Shown here: piece by piece, positions 38,301-48,427 of the stretch
Position numbering within the stretch: position 1 is the first letter of the stretch
Layout of the letters: each line of letters starts with the position of its first letter
Assembly: GCF_047663525.1 (NCBI RefSeq)
Contig: NC_092597.1
Location: forward strand, 24,452,501 to 24,516,500
Length of the DNA: 64,000 nucleotides
From: Anas platyrhynchos
Taxonomy: Eukaryota > Chordata > Aves > Anseriformes > Anatidae
Reading direction: 5' to 3'
Notes under the pieces: model-generated
The model's database searches: none
What the model saw: only the letters and a program-made list of their open reading frames with translations
What the model was told of the DNA's origin: nothing
Position numbers and translations under genes: made by a program

Positions 38301-40783
38301 CACTGCGGACAGAGGACCCTCCTTAGACCGGACATAACACACAGGGGGCTTCCCGGCACTGCCTTTAGGGTTCTGCCAGCTCGACGCATACAAACCCAAC
38401 AGAAGGGGCTCAATTCTCATAAAGCTTTCCCCGTGGGGAGCTGTGTCTTTTTGTCACCCTACAGCAGAGATCGATGCAGCTGCTGCATTAATGCTGCCCA
38501 CCAGCAGCCGCATACCTGCTTCCCAGCGGGCTGTCCGCAGGTCCCCCAGCACCCTAAATACCAAAGCATCAGGTAGGGAAACTGAGGTAACAAAGGACAT
38601 GTGTCAGAGCACGCACCCAGCAGAGGTGCAAATACACTTCAGATATCCTGACACACAACTCAGCGTTTTCCTACACCAGTCTGTCCTGACAAGCGTTTCC
38701 CTGGATCATGAGGTAAGATGAAAAAAAATCTTATTTTCCATAGCTAAGAGGGCTTTAATCAAAGTAATTATTGGAACTGATCTGATTAGGAAGTAATGTA
38801 TTTAGAAAAAGTTAAGGCTGCCAACTGGGAAACTACTACCCAGCCTCTGATTGCTTTAGATGTGGATGATTTCATAGTTAATTCTTCAAGTGTTATTGCA
38901 TGTGTCTTCATCTATGAATGTAAAATATTTTTCTAAAATAATAAATAATCGCTATCCAGGCAACTCACCATGTAAACAGCACGCTAGGCTGGCGCACTGA
39001 CAAGGAGCTGTGTGCGAAGTTCTCCTCCGAGCAGTCAGAGGCGATGCACTGCACTGCAACTGACACCGCACTTGAGCAACTTAACCTGTGGTTAAAGCAC
39101 TCCGTAGGGCTGACACTGTCAAAACCTACGTGAATTACACGGCTACTCCTTCTCAACCAGCTTGTAAAGAGCTTACTGCTCCTCTGCAGGATCAGAGCAG
39201 CATGATTCAAACACTCTGCCCCCTAAAAACTGTAAGTCATTATGAATTTGATTAATCAGCTCTGTGCTTATGGTGCACGTTTGCTTTTTCTGAAGACCTA
39301 ACTGGGATGGATAAACATCAGATGAGCTCTTCACATACAATAGATGGAAACAATCTTCCGCTAAAACTTTACAAGAGATTGGTGCCAATGCTGGAGTGCG
39401 AATGCCAGCTGCCAGAAAAAGGAAAGAATTTTGTTCAGACTTGGTCCTTTACTTCCTGGGCTAATAAGAGTAAGAAGCATCACATCTGAGCTGATCAGAG
39501 CAATGAATCAGAAGGGAAAGGAGGATTGCTGAGAGGAATGCTCCTGAGAAAGGGGGAATAAGGATGGAGTCAGGGGGAGAATTTGGGGAGCAGTCTGTGG
39601 CTGGGGATACTCCTGAGCTGATGCTAGCAAGGTCCAAAAGCTGCGGTCCCTAGGAATTGGCTCCCCTAGGGAGACCAGGCTGAAAACACATGGATGGGTA
39701 AGAGCTTGTACAGGCTTTGAGTAGGGAAGAGTCGTGACCCCAGGTATTGGAACAGGCAGCTTCAGAGTTAAACAGCTACGCTGAGTCCAACTCTTCAGTT
39801 GCAAATTTGAATCCATCCCGAAGACGTTCTGGAACTTCCAGTTACCCCTTCTAAAGGACAAGAAGTCTCGAGCTTCTGTCAGAGAATACAGATGTCTAGA
39901 AACGCACATTAATTTTAAATTTCTGCCAAATTCCAATCCTACTCGATGCATGCTGTTTTGCCTTCTCTTGAGAGCTCTTGCCAAAATAGTTTGACTTCCA
40001 GTATTAGCTCCTAACAAAAATGTGCAGGAACTCCAAGCTCTTACTCCACTTACACCTATGAAAAAGTTTCTTCCACGGGAATGAGATATTTGCACAGAAA
40101 ACTGTCAGAAGAGGAAAAAGTGATTGTTAGGCTTCTGGAAACAGTATTTTTGTTGGTGTCAACCTCACTAGCATTGCAAGTGATCAAAGACAACAAATGC
40201 CAATAGAGAATGGAAAAACTCCGTAAGATGGAGGCTAACTTTCCTTTTGGATTGGGTAGGAGTTTTAATCACTCGATGCTACTCAGCCTGCAGCAGTGTC
40301 ATGTCAGTCTGCCGGGGAATCAACGCCGGGGAAGGAAGCTACCAACACTCGCGGTGGAAGTCTGGAGATGGAAAATTACCTTTAAATTATGAAAATGCGT
40401 GTGCAGCTCCAGCATATGTGGAATGTTTACATCGCTAGAAGAAAATGATCTAACTCTGCCGTTAAATCTGCGGGACAGAATGACAGCAGAATTTCTTCTT
40501 TAACGAAGGAACTTTCTCAGATGAAACAGGAATGTCAGCTTCAGTGCATACTCCGCTGACTGGAACAGGATCAAGTCTTAACTAAGTTCCACACAATGTT
40601 TTCAGGGGAAAAGTGGAGAATGTTTTATGGAATTCAAGCCTGGATTTGGCTTGCATCCTAGAACATATATCTTGTTATGAAAACTGCTGAAACACTTTTA
40701 AGTGGGCAAGCCGCAAGTGTCCTTGGAGCTATCCACTGCACGGGAAGTCACACAGGAGAAACTGAGGCAGAAAGGCTCCGGTT

Positions 40784-40816
40784 TGGGGGGGTGGAGGGGG
40801 GGGACGGAGGGAGGGG
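40784..40816 (+). repeat. G-run tract, possible G-quadruplex
   Basis: Plus-strand G runs of 7, 8, 3 and 4, separated by one to four other bases. At least four runs of three or more G within 33 nt meet the usual G-quadruplex pattern. It lies about 900 bp inside intron 1 from exon 1. Confidence 0.6.
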
Positions 40817-41510
40817 AAATCATCTTGGAAGCGTTTCTGTTACACAGAACTGTTCACTTGTGCCTACAGCGCGAAGTAGTTACAACTTGTTTTCTGTTGT
40901 TGTCACCGATCCAACGCGTTACTCCAGCTAAATCATAATCTCTTCCTGCCTCGGTTCATCCGCGTGTAAACCTGATTCACTAACTCTTACCTTAATGTGT
41001 CATGGGGCTTAATTAATAACACTTAGGTCTTTTAAGCCCTCTACAAACATTAACTACTTCTCGCAACAACTCTCCGAGGTATTATTAGCCCCGTTTCACC
41101 CAGGGACGAGCGGCAGCAGAGGCTGCAACTCGCCCGAGGCAGCGGCGCGGCGGCCCCACGCCGAGCCCACCGGGCGGCACCGGCGGCCGCCCAGCGCCAC
41201 AGCCCGGCCGGGGGCGGCTCCCCCCGCCCCGGGGCCGCTCCTCCGAGCGCTCGGGAGGGCCGGGAGCGAGGCCGCCAGCAAACAACGGGCCGGGAGCGAG
41301 CGCCACGACAACGGCGGCGCCGGGGCAGCCCCGGGACGGCACCCGCCGGGGCGGGCACCCCGCAGGCCGAGGCCTGGAACGGGCGGGGGGCGCGGCGAGG
41401 GGCTGACAGCCGCCCCCACACCGGGGCCGGCGAAGCCCCGGGGCCACCGGGCAGCGACGGGCGGAGGGGAGCGGAGCCGAGGGGGCGCGGGGGGGGAGCT
41501 CGGAACGGGG

Positions 41511-41540
41511 CCGTGAGGGGCGTGAGGGGGGCGTGAGGGG
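41511..41540 (+). repeat. Tandem CGTGAGGGG repeat
   Basis: Three near-copies of GCGTGAGGGG lie inside the CpG island, beside the CTCF-like motif. A looser set of TGAGGGG units recurs at about 42185-42245 on the other side of exon 1. Confidence 0.7.
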
Positions 41541-41551
41541 CGCGGGGGGCT

Positions 41552-41565
41552 CCCCCCTGGTGGCC
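41552..41565 (-). promoter_or_regulatory. CTCF-like motif
   Basis: The minus strand reads GGCCACCAGGGGGG, matching the CTCF core CCACCAGGGGGC at all but its last position. It lies about 130 bp downstream of the exon 1 donor. Confidence 0.55.
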
Positions 41566-41828
41566 GCTCCCCCCCCCCCACCCCCGGTGTCCGCACCGCC
41601 GCCGCCCCTTCTCCTTCTCCTTTTTCCTGCCCCCCTCCCCAAATTCTCCGTGTCCCCCGTGGGACCCCGCGCTGCCCGCAGCCGCCGCCTCGCTTACCTG
41701 CGGGCGCGGGGTGCCGGGGAGGCGGGCCCCCGCTGGCCGGGCCCCCGGCGGCCGGAGGTGGCCGTGCCGGGCCGAGGCCGCGGCGTCGCGGAGCCGGGCC
41801 GGGCCGTGCGGGTGCCGCTGTGTTTACA

Positions 41829-41874
41829 CCGCCACAGCCGCCGCCGCCGCCACAGCCACAGCCGCCGCCGCCGG
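41829..41874 (-). repeat. Imperfect (GGC)n triplet tract in the CTDSPL2 5' UTR
   Basis: On the transcribed strand GGC units are interrupted by TGT units (GGCTGTGGC pattern) over about 46 nt. Longest pure run is about four to five triplets. Confidence 0.8.
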
Positions 41875-41895
41875 GGCTCGGCGCTCCGCGGGCGC

Positions 41896-41913
41896 TCAGC
41901 AGCCAGTCGCCAT
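41896..41913 (-). promoter_or_regulatory. Short upstream ORF in CTDSPL2 exon 1
   Basis: ATG-GCG-ACT-GGC-TGC-TGA encodes MATGC. Its ATG is also the ATGGCG core of the YY1-like motif, so it is translated only if transcription starts upstream of 41913. No other ATG follows in exon 1. Confidence 0.5.
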
Positions 41914-41920
41914 TTCCCGC
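41908..41920 (-). promoter_or_regulatory. Overlapping YY1- and E2F-like motifs
   Basis: The minus strand reads GCGGGAAATGGCG: GCGGGAAA is the complement of the E2F consensus TTTCCCGC, and AAATGGCG resembles the YY1 core. The YY1 orientation agrees with transcription of CTDSPL2. Confidence 0.6.
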
Positions 41921-41970
41921 CTACCGACCTGCTGCACCGCACCGAGGGACCCGGATGGCAGCGGGGCCGC

Positions 41971-41982
41971 CGCGCACGCGCA
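41971..41982. promoter_or_regulatory. NRF1 motif
   Basis: CGCGCACGCGCA is an exact match to the NRF1 consensus YGCGCAYGCGCR. It lies just upstream of the estimated CTDSPL2 start. Confidence 0.65.
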
Positions 41983-43374
41983 GCCACGGCCGGGGGAGGA
42001 GGAGGAGGGGGCCGCCGGGGGCCGGCAGCGCCGGGCAGGCCGGGAAGGAGGGGAGCGGGCGGTGGGGACGGGGATGGGGACGGGACCGGCTGGGCTCGGT
42101 GCCTGCCCCCGCTGCTGAGGACCGGGGGTGCCTCAAGGAGCGGCTCTGGGCCGGGCCGGGCCCTGAGGTGAGGCGGGGGGGGGGCTGTGAGGGGAGAGGG
42201 GGGGGTTGTGAGGGGGCTGTGAGGGAAGGGGGAGCCGTGAGGGGAGCGGCCCCGCCCGCCGCCACCGCCGCTCCCTGAGGCGCGGGGCTGAGGGGAGCGG
42301 CCCCGGCTCGGCCCGGCCGGGCTCGGCTCGGTTCCCCTCCCGCCCCCCTCTGTCTCCGGGGTGCGGAGGTGGCCGCCTCGCTCCCCCCCCCCGGAGCCTG
42401 CCCCGCAGCGGGAGAGCGGCCCGGGGGGGGGGGTCCCTGCCGCCCCCTGCCCTCCCCTCAGGCCCGGCCGTGCTGTGCGCTGCCGCCTGCCCGGGCTGAG
42501 GTGCTGCTCTCAGGCACCTCCGCAGCCAAACGTGGAGCTCGATTTACGCTTTTTTTCGCTGTTTTCCACTTCTGGGCAGCCTCTCGTGAGGCGCTGGGGG
42601 GGTCCCTGTGGGCAGCAGGGAGGTGGCGGGGCTGGGTTGGCCATTTACGACTTTCTCAATTCGTCTGTCCGAGTTTTCTTTCTGTCGGAGGTGGCTTTTA
42701 GTCGCCCGGGCTTGTAAACAGAAGTCTTCGGTTCTCAGAGTAAGGTGGTTGATGACCTTAGGACGGCTTCTGGAGCTGGTGTGGAAGCAGCACGTTTCCA
42801 CAAAAGCAGCTTTTGTGGCACTCTGGCAGAGCAGCAGGCAGAGACCCGCAGGTACCGTGCGCTTTCTTTTTCTAATACCTGTTGACTCCCATTCTAGCTT
42901 TTAAGCCCCCATCACATTATAAAAGTCCCAGCTCTCTAGTCGCTTATATTATTTATTGGCTTGTTAAACTGAACCACATCTGCTGCTGTGAAGCCAAAAT
43001 TTGTTTTAAAATTTTATCACAGGACTCGTTCTTTAGCAGAAGACACTATAAAAATAATTTTACCTTTAGTTTCTGAAGAAAAAAGGTCATAAAAAAAGCA
43101 GCGGGAACAGTGTAGTACTTATTCAGAACAGGCCTTATTCCTGTAGAGCATTCAGGTATCTCTAAACACAATCATTAAGCATTGTACTTGAATTTTTTTT
43201 GTACGATCAGCTGCGGAAAAAGGTTAGCTTGGACATGTTAAAACTTAATTAAACTGTTTGTCAGTCCATTAAGAGGAACTAGTACGGCAAGATAATTTTG
43301 TGATGTCTCATCACACAAGCCCAAAAGGACATCAGTGATACTTAGAAAGTGGGAGTTTTGAAAAATGGTAGGTG

Positions 43375-43515
43375 GAAATACTTTTTCAAGCGATGTAATT
43401 AAAGTGGAACTAGCTGCCAGAGGAAATCGTTTGGCAGGATTCGACGCAAGCAGATATCTGTACGAATACCAAAACCATCTAGTGCATTTATAACAAAAGC
43501 CAAAAAAAACAACAT
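43375..43515 (+). mobile_element. Old L3/CR1-type LINE 3' fragment
   Basis: The order of a GTGGAACTAGCTGCCAGAGG segment, TTTGGCAGGATTCGACGCAAG-like sequence and AGATATCTGTACGAATACC resembles the 3' region of ancient CR1/L3 LINEs (GTGGAACTCACTGCC...GCAGGATTC...GGATAT). It is strongly diverged, so this is a family-level guess. Confidence 0.5.
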
Positions 43516-45390
43516 TTAGAAGAGCTACTAAAGCATGTGACTCAGGGTTCAAACTAATCTTTACAGGAAAGAGAGGGGTACTTTTCTGTACTAAGGAATA
43601 TTTAAATATGTCTTCCGCAGTGCTCTTGTGCCATCCTCAGATTATCAGGGAGGGGGAATTGGAGGGTATTGGAGTTGGAGGTCTTGGTCCTGTGTCAGGT
43701 GGGAACACAAGAAGTCATGTTGTTAATTGGCATTGCTGTGAAGGCAAAAGTTCAAAGGTCCTCCTGCTGAAACTTGTTCCCCATGTTAATAACGCATAAC
43801 ATGCAAGGAGTGTTAGCCCTGCCTGTGTGTAAAATGGGAAAACACTAAATTGGAAAACACAAAAGAGTGCTGTGTCTGCGTGTATACACGTGGAGCGTTA
43901 CAGGCTTGGAACGTGTGCTTGCTTCAGAGAAGGCTCGTGTATTGGCAACAGCAGGTTTTTCCCTTGACAGTAGATTTCAAGGACTGTCAGACTGAGATAT
44001 TCTAGGTGCATGTTTTCTTCACTTTACAGAGAAACTGAAGGGAAAAAAAGGCATAGTTGCCAGCAGCGTTGCACATTCTTGAAATGTTGTACTCTGTGAA
44101 TGCTCATCTGAAAGGCCGTTCTTCATATTTTATGATTTCCTCCCAAATTCACCTTCCCGCATCCCCAAAGTCTCACTGATCTGTTCGCTTTTTGTTTACA
44201 CACTCATCATGCTCGTTGAAAACGACTTGCTTTGGAGTGACTTTCCTATTCGTTACAGAGACTGAGCATGGGTGAGTCCACCCGTTTCTCCTGGGAAGCC
44301 GTTTCGTATGTCTGCATTTAGGGATTGTGTTTTGTTACAGGTTTGAATGTAACTTCCAGCAATTGCGTCCAGCACTTCTCAGCAAGACTCCGAAGTTGTA
44401 TGCTGCTGGAGTTCTTCTTCCGTGCGTCAGGACCCACACACAAGGATCAGGTCACGCCTGGAATTCTGTTTCATAAGCTGAAGATGGTGCATTCCTAAAT
44501 CTTGCCTGAGGGGCTTTGTATTTTTCTGGGGAAAAGGGTTTTATTCCCTGGGTAATGTGGGGGCCCTTTAAGTTCTTCATCTTTCTTCATGTGTAGGTAC
44601 CAGTTGCTACTCTGAGCACAGTTGTTGAGTATAGTTTATTCTGCCAAAGTGAAAATAACTCTGATGTGACTATGAGAGATAGTTGTGTAAACAAAACGAT
44701 TCTTGTTTGGGTTTAAATTTTTAAAATCACCTATTTCCAGTATTTGTTGTTTCTCTTGCTTATCTGAAGGGAAGAAATGTTGTTTAATAGGGAAACAGAA
44801 CCGTGCGCTTGACTTAAATGAGAAGCAGCTACCAGGCTCTGCTTGCTCCTTTGTGCCTAGACGTCTGTGATCCAATCTGGCTGTCCAGGAGCAGCCCCAG
44901 ACGCGGTGTTCTGACTGCTTACACTGCAGCTGACAGGAATCAGGATTCATATGGTACTCTGCGCCTGTTCAGAAACAAAGGCAAGCACAAATTTAAACCA
45001 ACTTAAACGCATGTTTGATCTAGCACAGAATGTCTTTGAAGTGTCTACAGTCAAGAAACAGTCCTGTGGGGATGCAAATACACATCTGCAAGTGGTCAAG
45101 CCCGATTTGGGGAAGTTAAACTGTGGTGTCCATACTAGCAACCCCATCCTTGCTACGTGGGAAGACATTGATACAGGTTGAGGGATTGAGAGCACGCTGG
45201 TTTCTCAGCAGGAAGTTCTTGCATCATTATCATAACCCTGTTTCTCTCTGTCTTGAAAATTCCAGTGTAGTCTACTAAATAGGTATATATGTCCCCACTT
45301 CCTTTTCTTCTATTTTCTTTAAGAAACACGGTATCCTCGGTGCTGGAGTCTTTAAAAAGCTCTAGCTATTGCACCTCTGGGTGCCTCTGG

Positions 45391-45650
45391 CCCAACGTCC
45401 CCCAGCAGGGCCACGTCCAGGCGGCTGCTGGAGCTCTCCAGGAGGGCCCCCAGCACCTCTCAGCACGGCCTGTGCCAGGGCTGCGGCCCTGCAGGCACAG
45501 AACTGCTTCTGGGGCCCAGGGGGAGCCTCCAGGGCTCCAGTTTTTGCCCAGGGCCCCTTGTTCTGGCCCTGGGCAGCACTGACAAGAGCCTGACCTCACT
45601 GCTTCCCCCCTGGGGTATTTATGAACATTCATGAGATCCCCGTGAGCTTT
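45391..45650 (-). mobile_element. CR1 LINE fragment, reverse orientation
   Basis: Plus-strand landmarks match reverse-complemented CR1: CAGCAGGGCCACGTCCAGG, CTGGAGCTCTCCAGGAGGG, CTGTGCCAGGGCTG, CCCCTTGTTCTGGCCCTGGG and TATTTATGAACATTCATGAG followed by ATCCC. Diverged and truncated at both ends; followed by poly-T at 45659-45676. Confidence 0.82.
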
Positions 45651-45658
45651 CTGTAGGG

Positions 45659-45676
45659 TTTTTTTTTTTTTTTTTT
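45659..45676. repeat. Poly-T run
   Basis: An 18-nt T homopolymer just after the reverse CR1 fragment. Confidence 0.9.
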
Positions 45677-48398
45677 GATCCAGCTTTTTTCCAATATCCA
45701 AACAAACTTGTGGTACTTGACGTTTACATAAAGCAAGCCTACGATAGGAAGACACTCCACTGCACATGTGCCTTTGTCGTGGGAGAATGTAAGAACGCTT
45801 TGACAGGTGTTAATCACTTCTGTTAATTCACTGTTTGGAGGAAACACAAAGCTGATAATTCACACCAGGTTTTGAGCAAGTTTAATAATAGACTGCTGGC
45901 ACTGTATTACTGTTGCTGCTACCTGAGGAACAGGGCTTTAGGGAAATGCGATGTCATGAATTCAGGTAAAATTTGATCTTTTCCTGTGCCGTGGAAGTTG
46001 AAGCAATCACTGTTCTGTGGTGTGTTTGGCTGCATGCGAGCAGGGAAATGCTTCAGTTGCTCTACTACAGGTGGGAAGCAGTGAGCTTGTGGCGGTGAAT
46101 TCTCCAAGTCCACGCGCACACACGTTTGTTCAGTCTGAAGGGAGCGGGATGTGGTTGTGTGTGCGGAGAAGTCAGGGGAGTGCCACGCTGCCCAGGCTGT
46201 GCCATGAACTGAAGGTAAGGACCCGGCTCCTCTTCCTCCTCCACTCGTGGCTTGGCCTCGGGCGGGTCAAACAATGCAGTGCAGGGGAGGGGCGGGGGTT
46301 TCACGCAGCCTCTTATCAAACTGGTGGTTTCTGCAGAGGGTCTGTGGCAGGTATTAATGTTCCACTGAAGCAGAAGTGCATGACAGCCTCAGGTCCAGTC
46401 ACCCTGGTGTATTTCCCAAGCAAATCAGGCTGTGAATCACTGAGAGTGTGTAATTTTGCACTGCAAAGTGCTTACAAGAAGTCTTTTGCTCTGCAGGCTT
46501 TGTTTTTCACTGGTTATGATTTTGTCTATATGAAAATGTAAAATAATATTTAATAAAATGCATATATCACTAGTTATTTGGTGTCTGTTTTCATCCTGTC
46601 ATTTGTCACTTTAGTATTTAAGAAATGTAAGCAGAATCCTCTCTGCAGCTGTTAAATTTCTCAAAAAAAAATGGTTATTTTTCATCTATTTAATACAGAG
46701 CTATTTTTTCCCTTTTGGTGAGATACTACCCAGCAGCTTGGTTCTCCTAATTTTAAACTAAATTAGGTTCAACAGTGAGTCTTGGCTCTTGTGGGATCTG
46801 TGTAACTTTGAGCAAGCTTTGGGAAAATCTGTCTACTGAAAACCTACAAAATCGGATAGTGGGATGAACTAGAACGAATTATTTCTTCAACTGTTTGGCG
46901 TAGGTGCTTGGACTTCTAATACAAGGCATTGAAACCATCCTTCACTCTAGGTAGCAGAGTCTTCAGCTTGCTGTTAATTGTTTTCCATCTGTTCGTTACA
47001 GAGGTACCTGGAATTCATGTGGTTGCTGCTGTGCTGAGGCTTTTCCCACTAAGCAGGATAAGCATCCCTCTAATTTGAAGACTGAATTAAATCATCTTGA
47101 GAGGAAAATTCAGCCTCCTCTCCAACCCTTTTTTGTGGGGGGGAGAGGAAAATGGAAGTAAGGAGGAGGGGAGGGAAGAAAATAGTGGCAGGGAGAGCAC
47201 TGACTGAACTTGGGTTGTTTTTTCCCCCGTTCTTAATGTGCTAAACTTCTACCAGCTTCAAATTGCATTTATGTCTCAGAGGTATAAGAGAGTACTCATA
47301 TTTTAAGCTGAAACAAAGATTTTTTTCCTCTGATTTTTAACAATGTAATTGATTTGAGCGTCTGTAATGGAGTAGCAGTTGCATAAGCTTTGAAAGTTCA
47401 TATCCCATTTGTATGCTAATGTCTCCTCAAGTCAGATTTCTCTTCGGGGCTGGGCATAAAAACAAAGTACTGCAATCACTTGCTGATCAAAAATGACTTG
47501 GGAATATGTATTTTCTCAGTTTGACCTTGAGCAAAATATTTTTGGCATCCGAACATTAATTTACATGGACTTATGAGTGCTTTTAAAGTACAGCCTTTTA
47601 CAATTGGGGTTTTTAAAGTTTGATTATTTATGCAAAGTGTATAGGTGTTCTGTTCTTTTCTAATTTTGCATTTGAAACCTTTAGGAAATGGGGCAATTGC
47701 AAGAATTTTCTTGGCCTTTGATATGGTATCAGCTCTAAGTGTTTGAGGAATTTAGTATTTTCCTAAACTTCCTCACGCAGTTGTTACATGTTAATTAGTT
47801 TACATCTGTACTGTGCTTTGAAGCTGTAAGGTGGTGTTATTCTTTAATTAAGAGGTCGGTAGAGATCACCGTAGTTAAGTGGTTGCAGATAGTTCACAAT
47901 GCACTGAAAGCAATTCTCTCAATAACCCCGCTGCCACAGCCTGCATTATATTTTTAATTACCCCATTATTCTACTGGATGCCAAAATCTGGGGTTTGCAT
48001 CCTGTCCCTAAAGAACGAAGGCATCCAAACGTCTGCTGTTTGGCCAGCTGCCATTATTCCTTTACACCAAGGGCTACGTGTAACAGTTGTTTATTTAGCC
48101 TGTGCAGCTTCTAGAGTTCAAGTAAGTTTCAGAGACTGAGATAGGAGAAGTATTGCAGGCATTTCTGAACACTGGCTTCACCCACCCTAAGACTTCTTGG
48201 CTGGGAGCAGAACAACTTCAGACAGCACGGCAATGAGATAAGTTTTTACTCCATTTACTCTTTCTGTGACCTGGCAGTCGTGGTAGCTACTACGCTTGGC
48301 TTTTGAAATGGCAAGAGGGAAGTAGAAAAGGGTTGAGTTATGTGGAAAGCTTCCAAAGAAGTGCACACGTTCAGGACGTATTACTTCTTGTTCCTATT

Positions 48399-48427
48399 TT
48401 TTTTTTTTTTTTTTTTCTTTTTTTAGG
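48399..48427. repeat. Poly-T tract
   Basis: A T homopolymer of more than 20 nt with one C, then TTTTTTTAG. It looks like a polypyrimidine tract and acceptor on the plus strand, but no donor or partner exon is visible. Confidence 0.85.

Larger units (their letters stand above)
24867..41697 (-). other. CTDSPL2: CTDSPL2 intron 1
   Basis: A 16.8-kb intron within the 5' UTR, from the donor CAG/GTAAGC at 41698 to the acceptor TATAG. It contains a CA/TA run (24979-25003), an old CR1-like end (about 25195-25255), a small CpG cluster (about 28855-28990), a (TTTG)n run (32826-32855), a TA run (35288-35305) and a G-run tract (40784-40816). GC content is mixed over 27100-34500 and 36800-37600. Several ORFs of up to 202 codons occur on both strands but look like chance products. 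Confidence 0.85.
41698..41930 (-). other. CTDSPL2: CTDSPL2 exon 1 (noncoding, 5' UTR)
   Basis: The 3' end is a strong donor, GCCCGCAG then GTAAGC. The 5' end is estimated near 41930 from a YY1-type ATGGCG in transcription orientation (41908-41915) with an NRF1 site just upstream; the true start is unknown. The exon is very GC-rich and carries an imperfect GGC repeat and one short ORF, MATGC. Confidence 0.65.
41070..42545. promoter_or_regulatory. CTDSPL2: CpG island, CTDSPL2 promoter
   Basis: About 1.5 kb of extremely GC-rich, CpG-dense sequence with sharp edges against AT-rich DNA. It contains CTDSPL2 exon 1 and its donor at 41698. Recognisable motifs are NRF1 (41971-41982), E2F (41913-41920), YY1 (41908-41915) and CTCF (41552-41565). 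No TATA box is evident, as expected for a housekeeping-type promoter. Divergent plus-strand transcription is possible but not shown. Confidence 0.88.

Noticed and set aside
39508-40095. Minus-strand open frame of 195 codons in CTDSPL2 intron 1
   Set aside because: It needs a GTG start to reach full length, has no recognisable family, and shows no flanking splice or promoter structure.
41085-42278. Several long frames on both strands in the CpG island
   Set aside because: They are strings of Pro, Arg, Ala and Gly caused by extreme GC content, which makes stop codons rare. They overlap the noncoding exon 1.
46017-46541. Plus-strand frame of 174 codons
   Set aside because: No known domain and a non-ATG start (GTG-type context at the beginning); composition resembles random intergenic DNA.
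48399-48427. Poly-T read as the tail of a minus-strand processed pseudogene
   Set aside because: No gene-like sequence lies next to it on the minus strand, and processed pseudogenes are rare in birds because CR1 does not act on poly-A tails.
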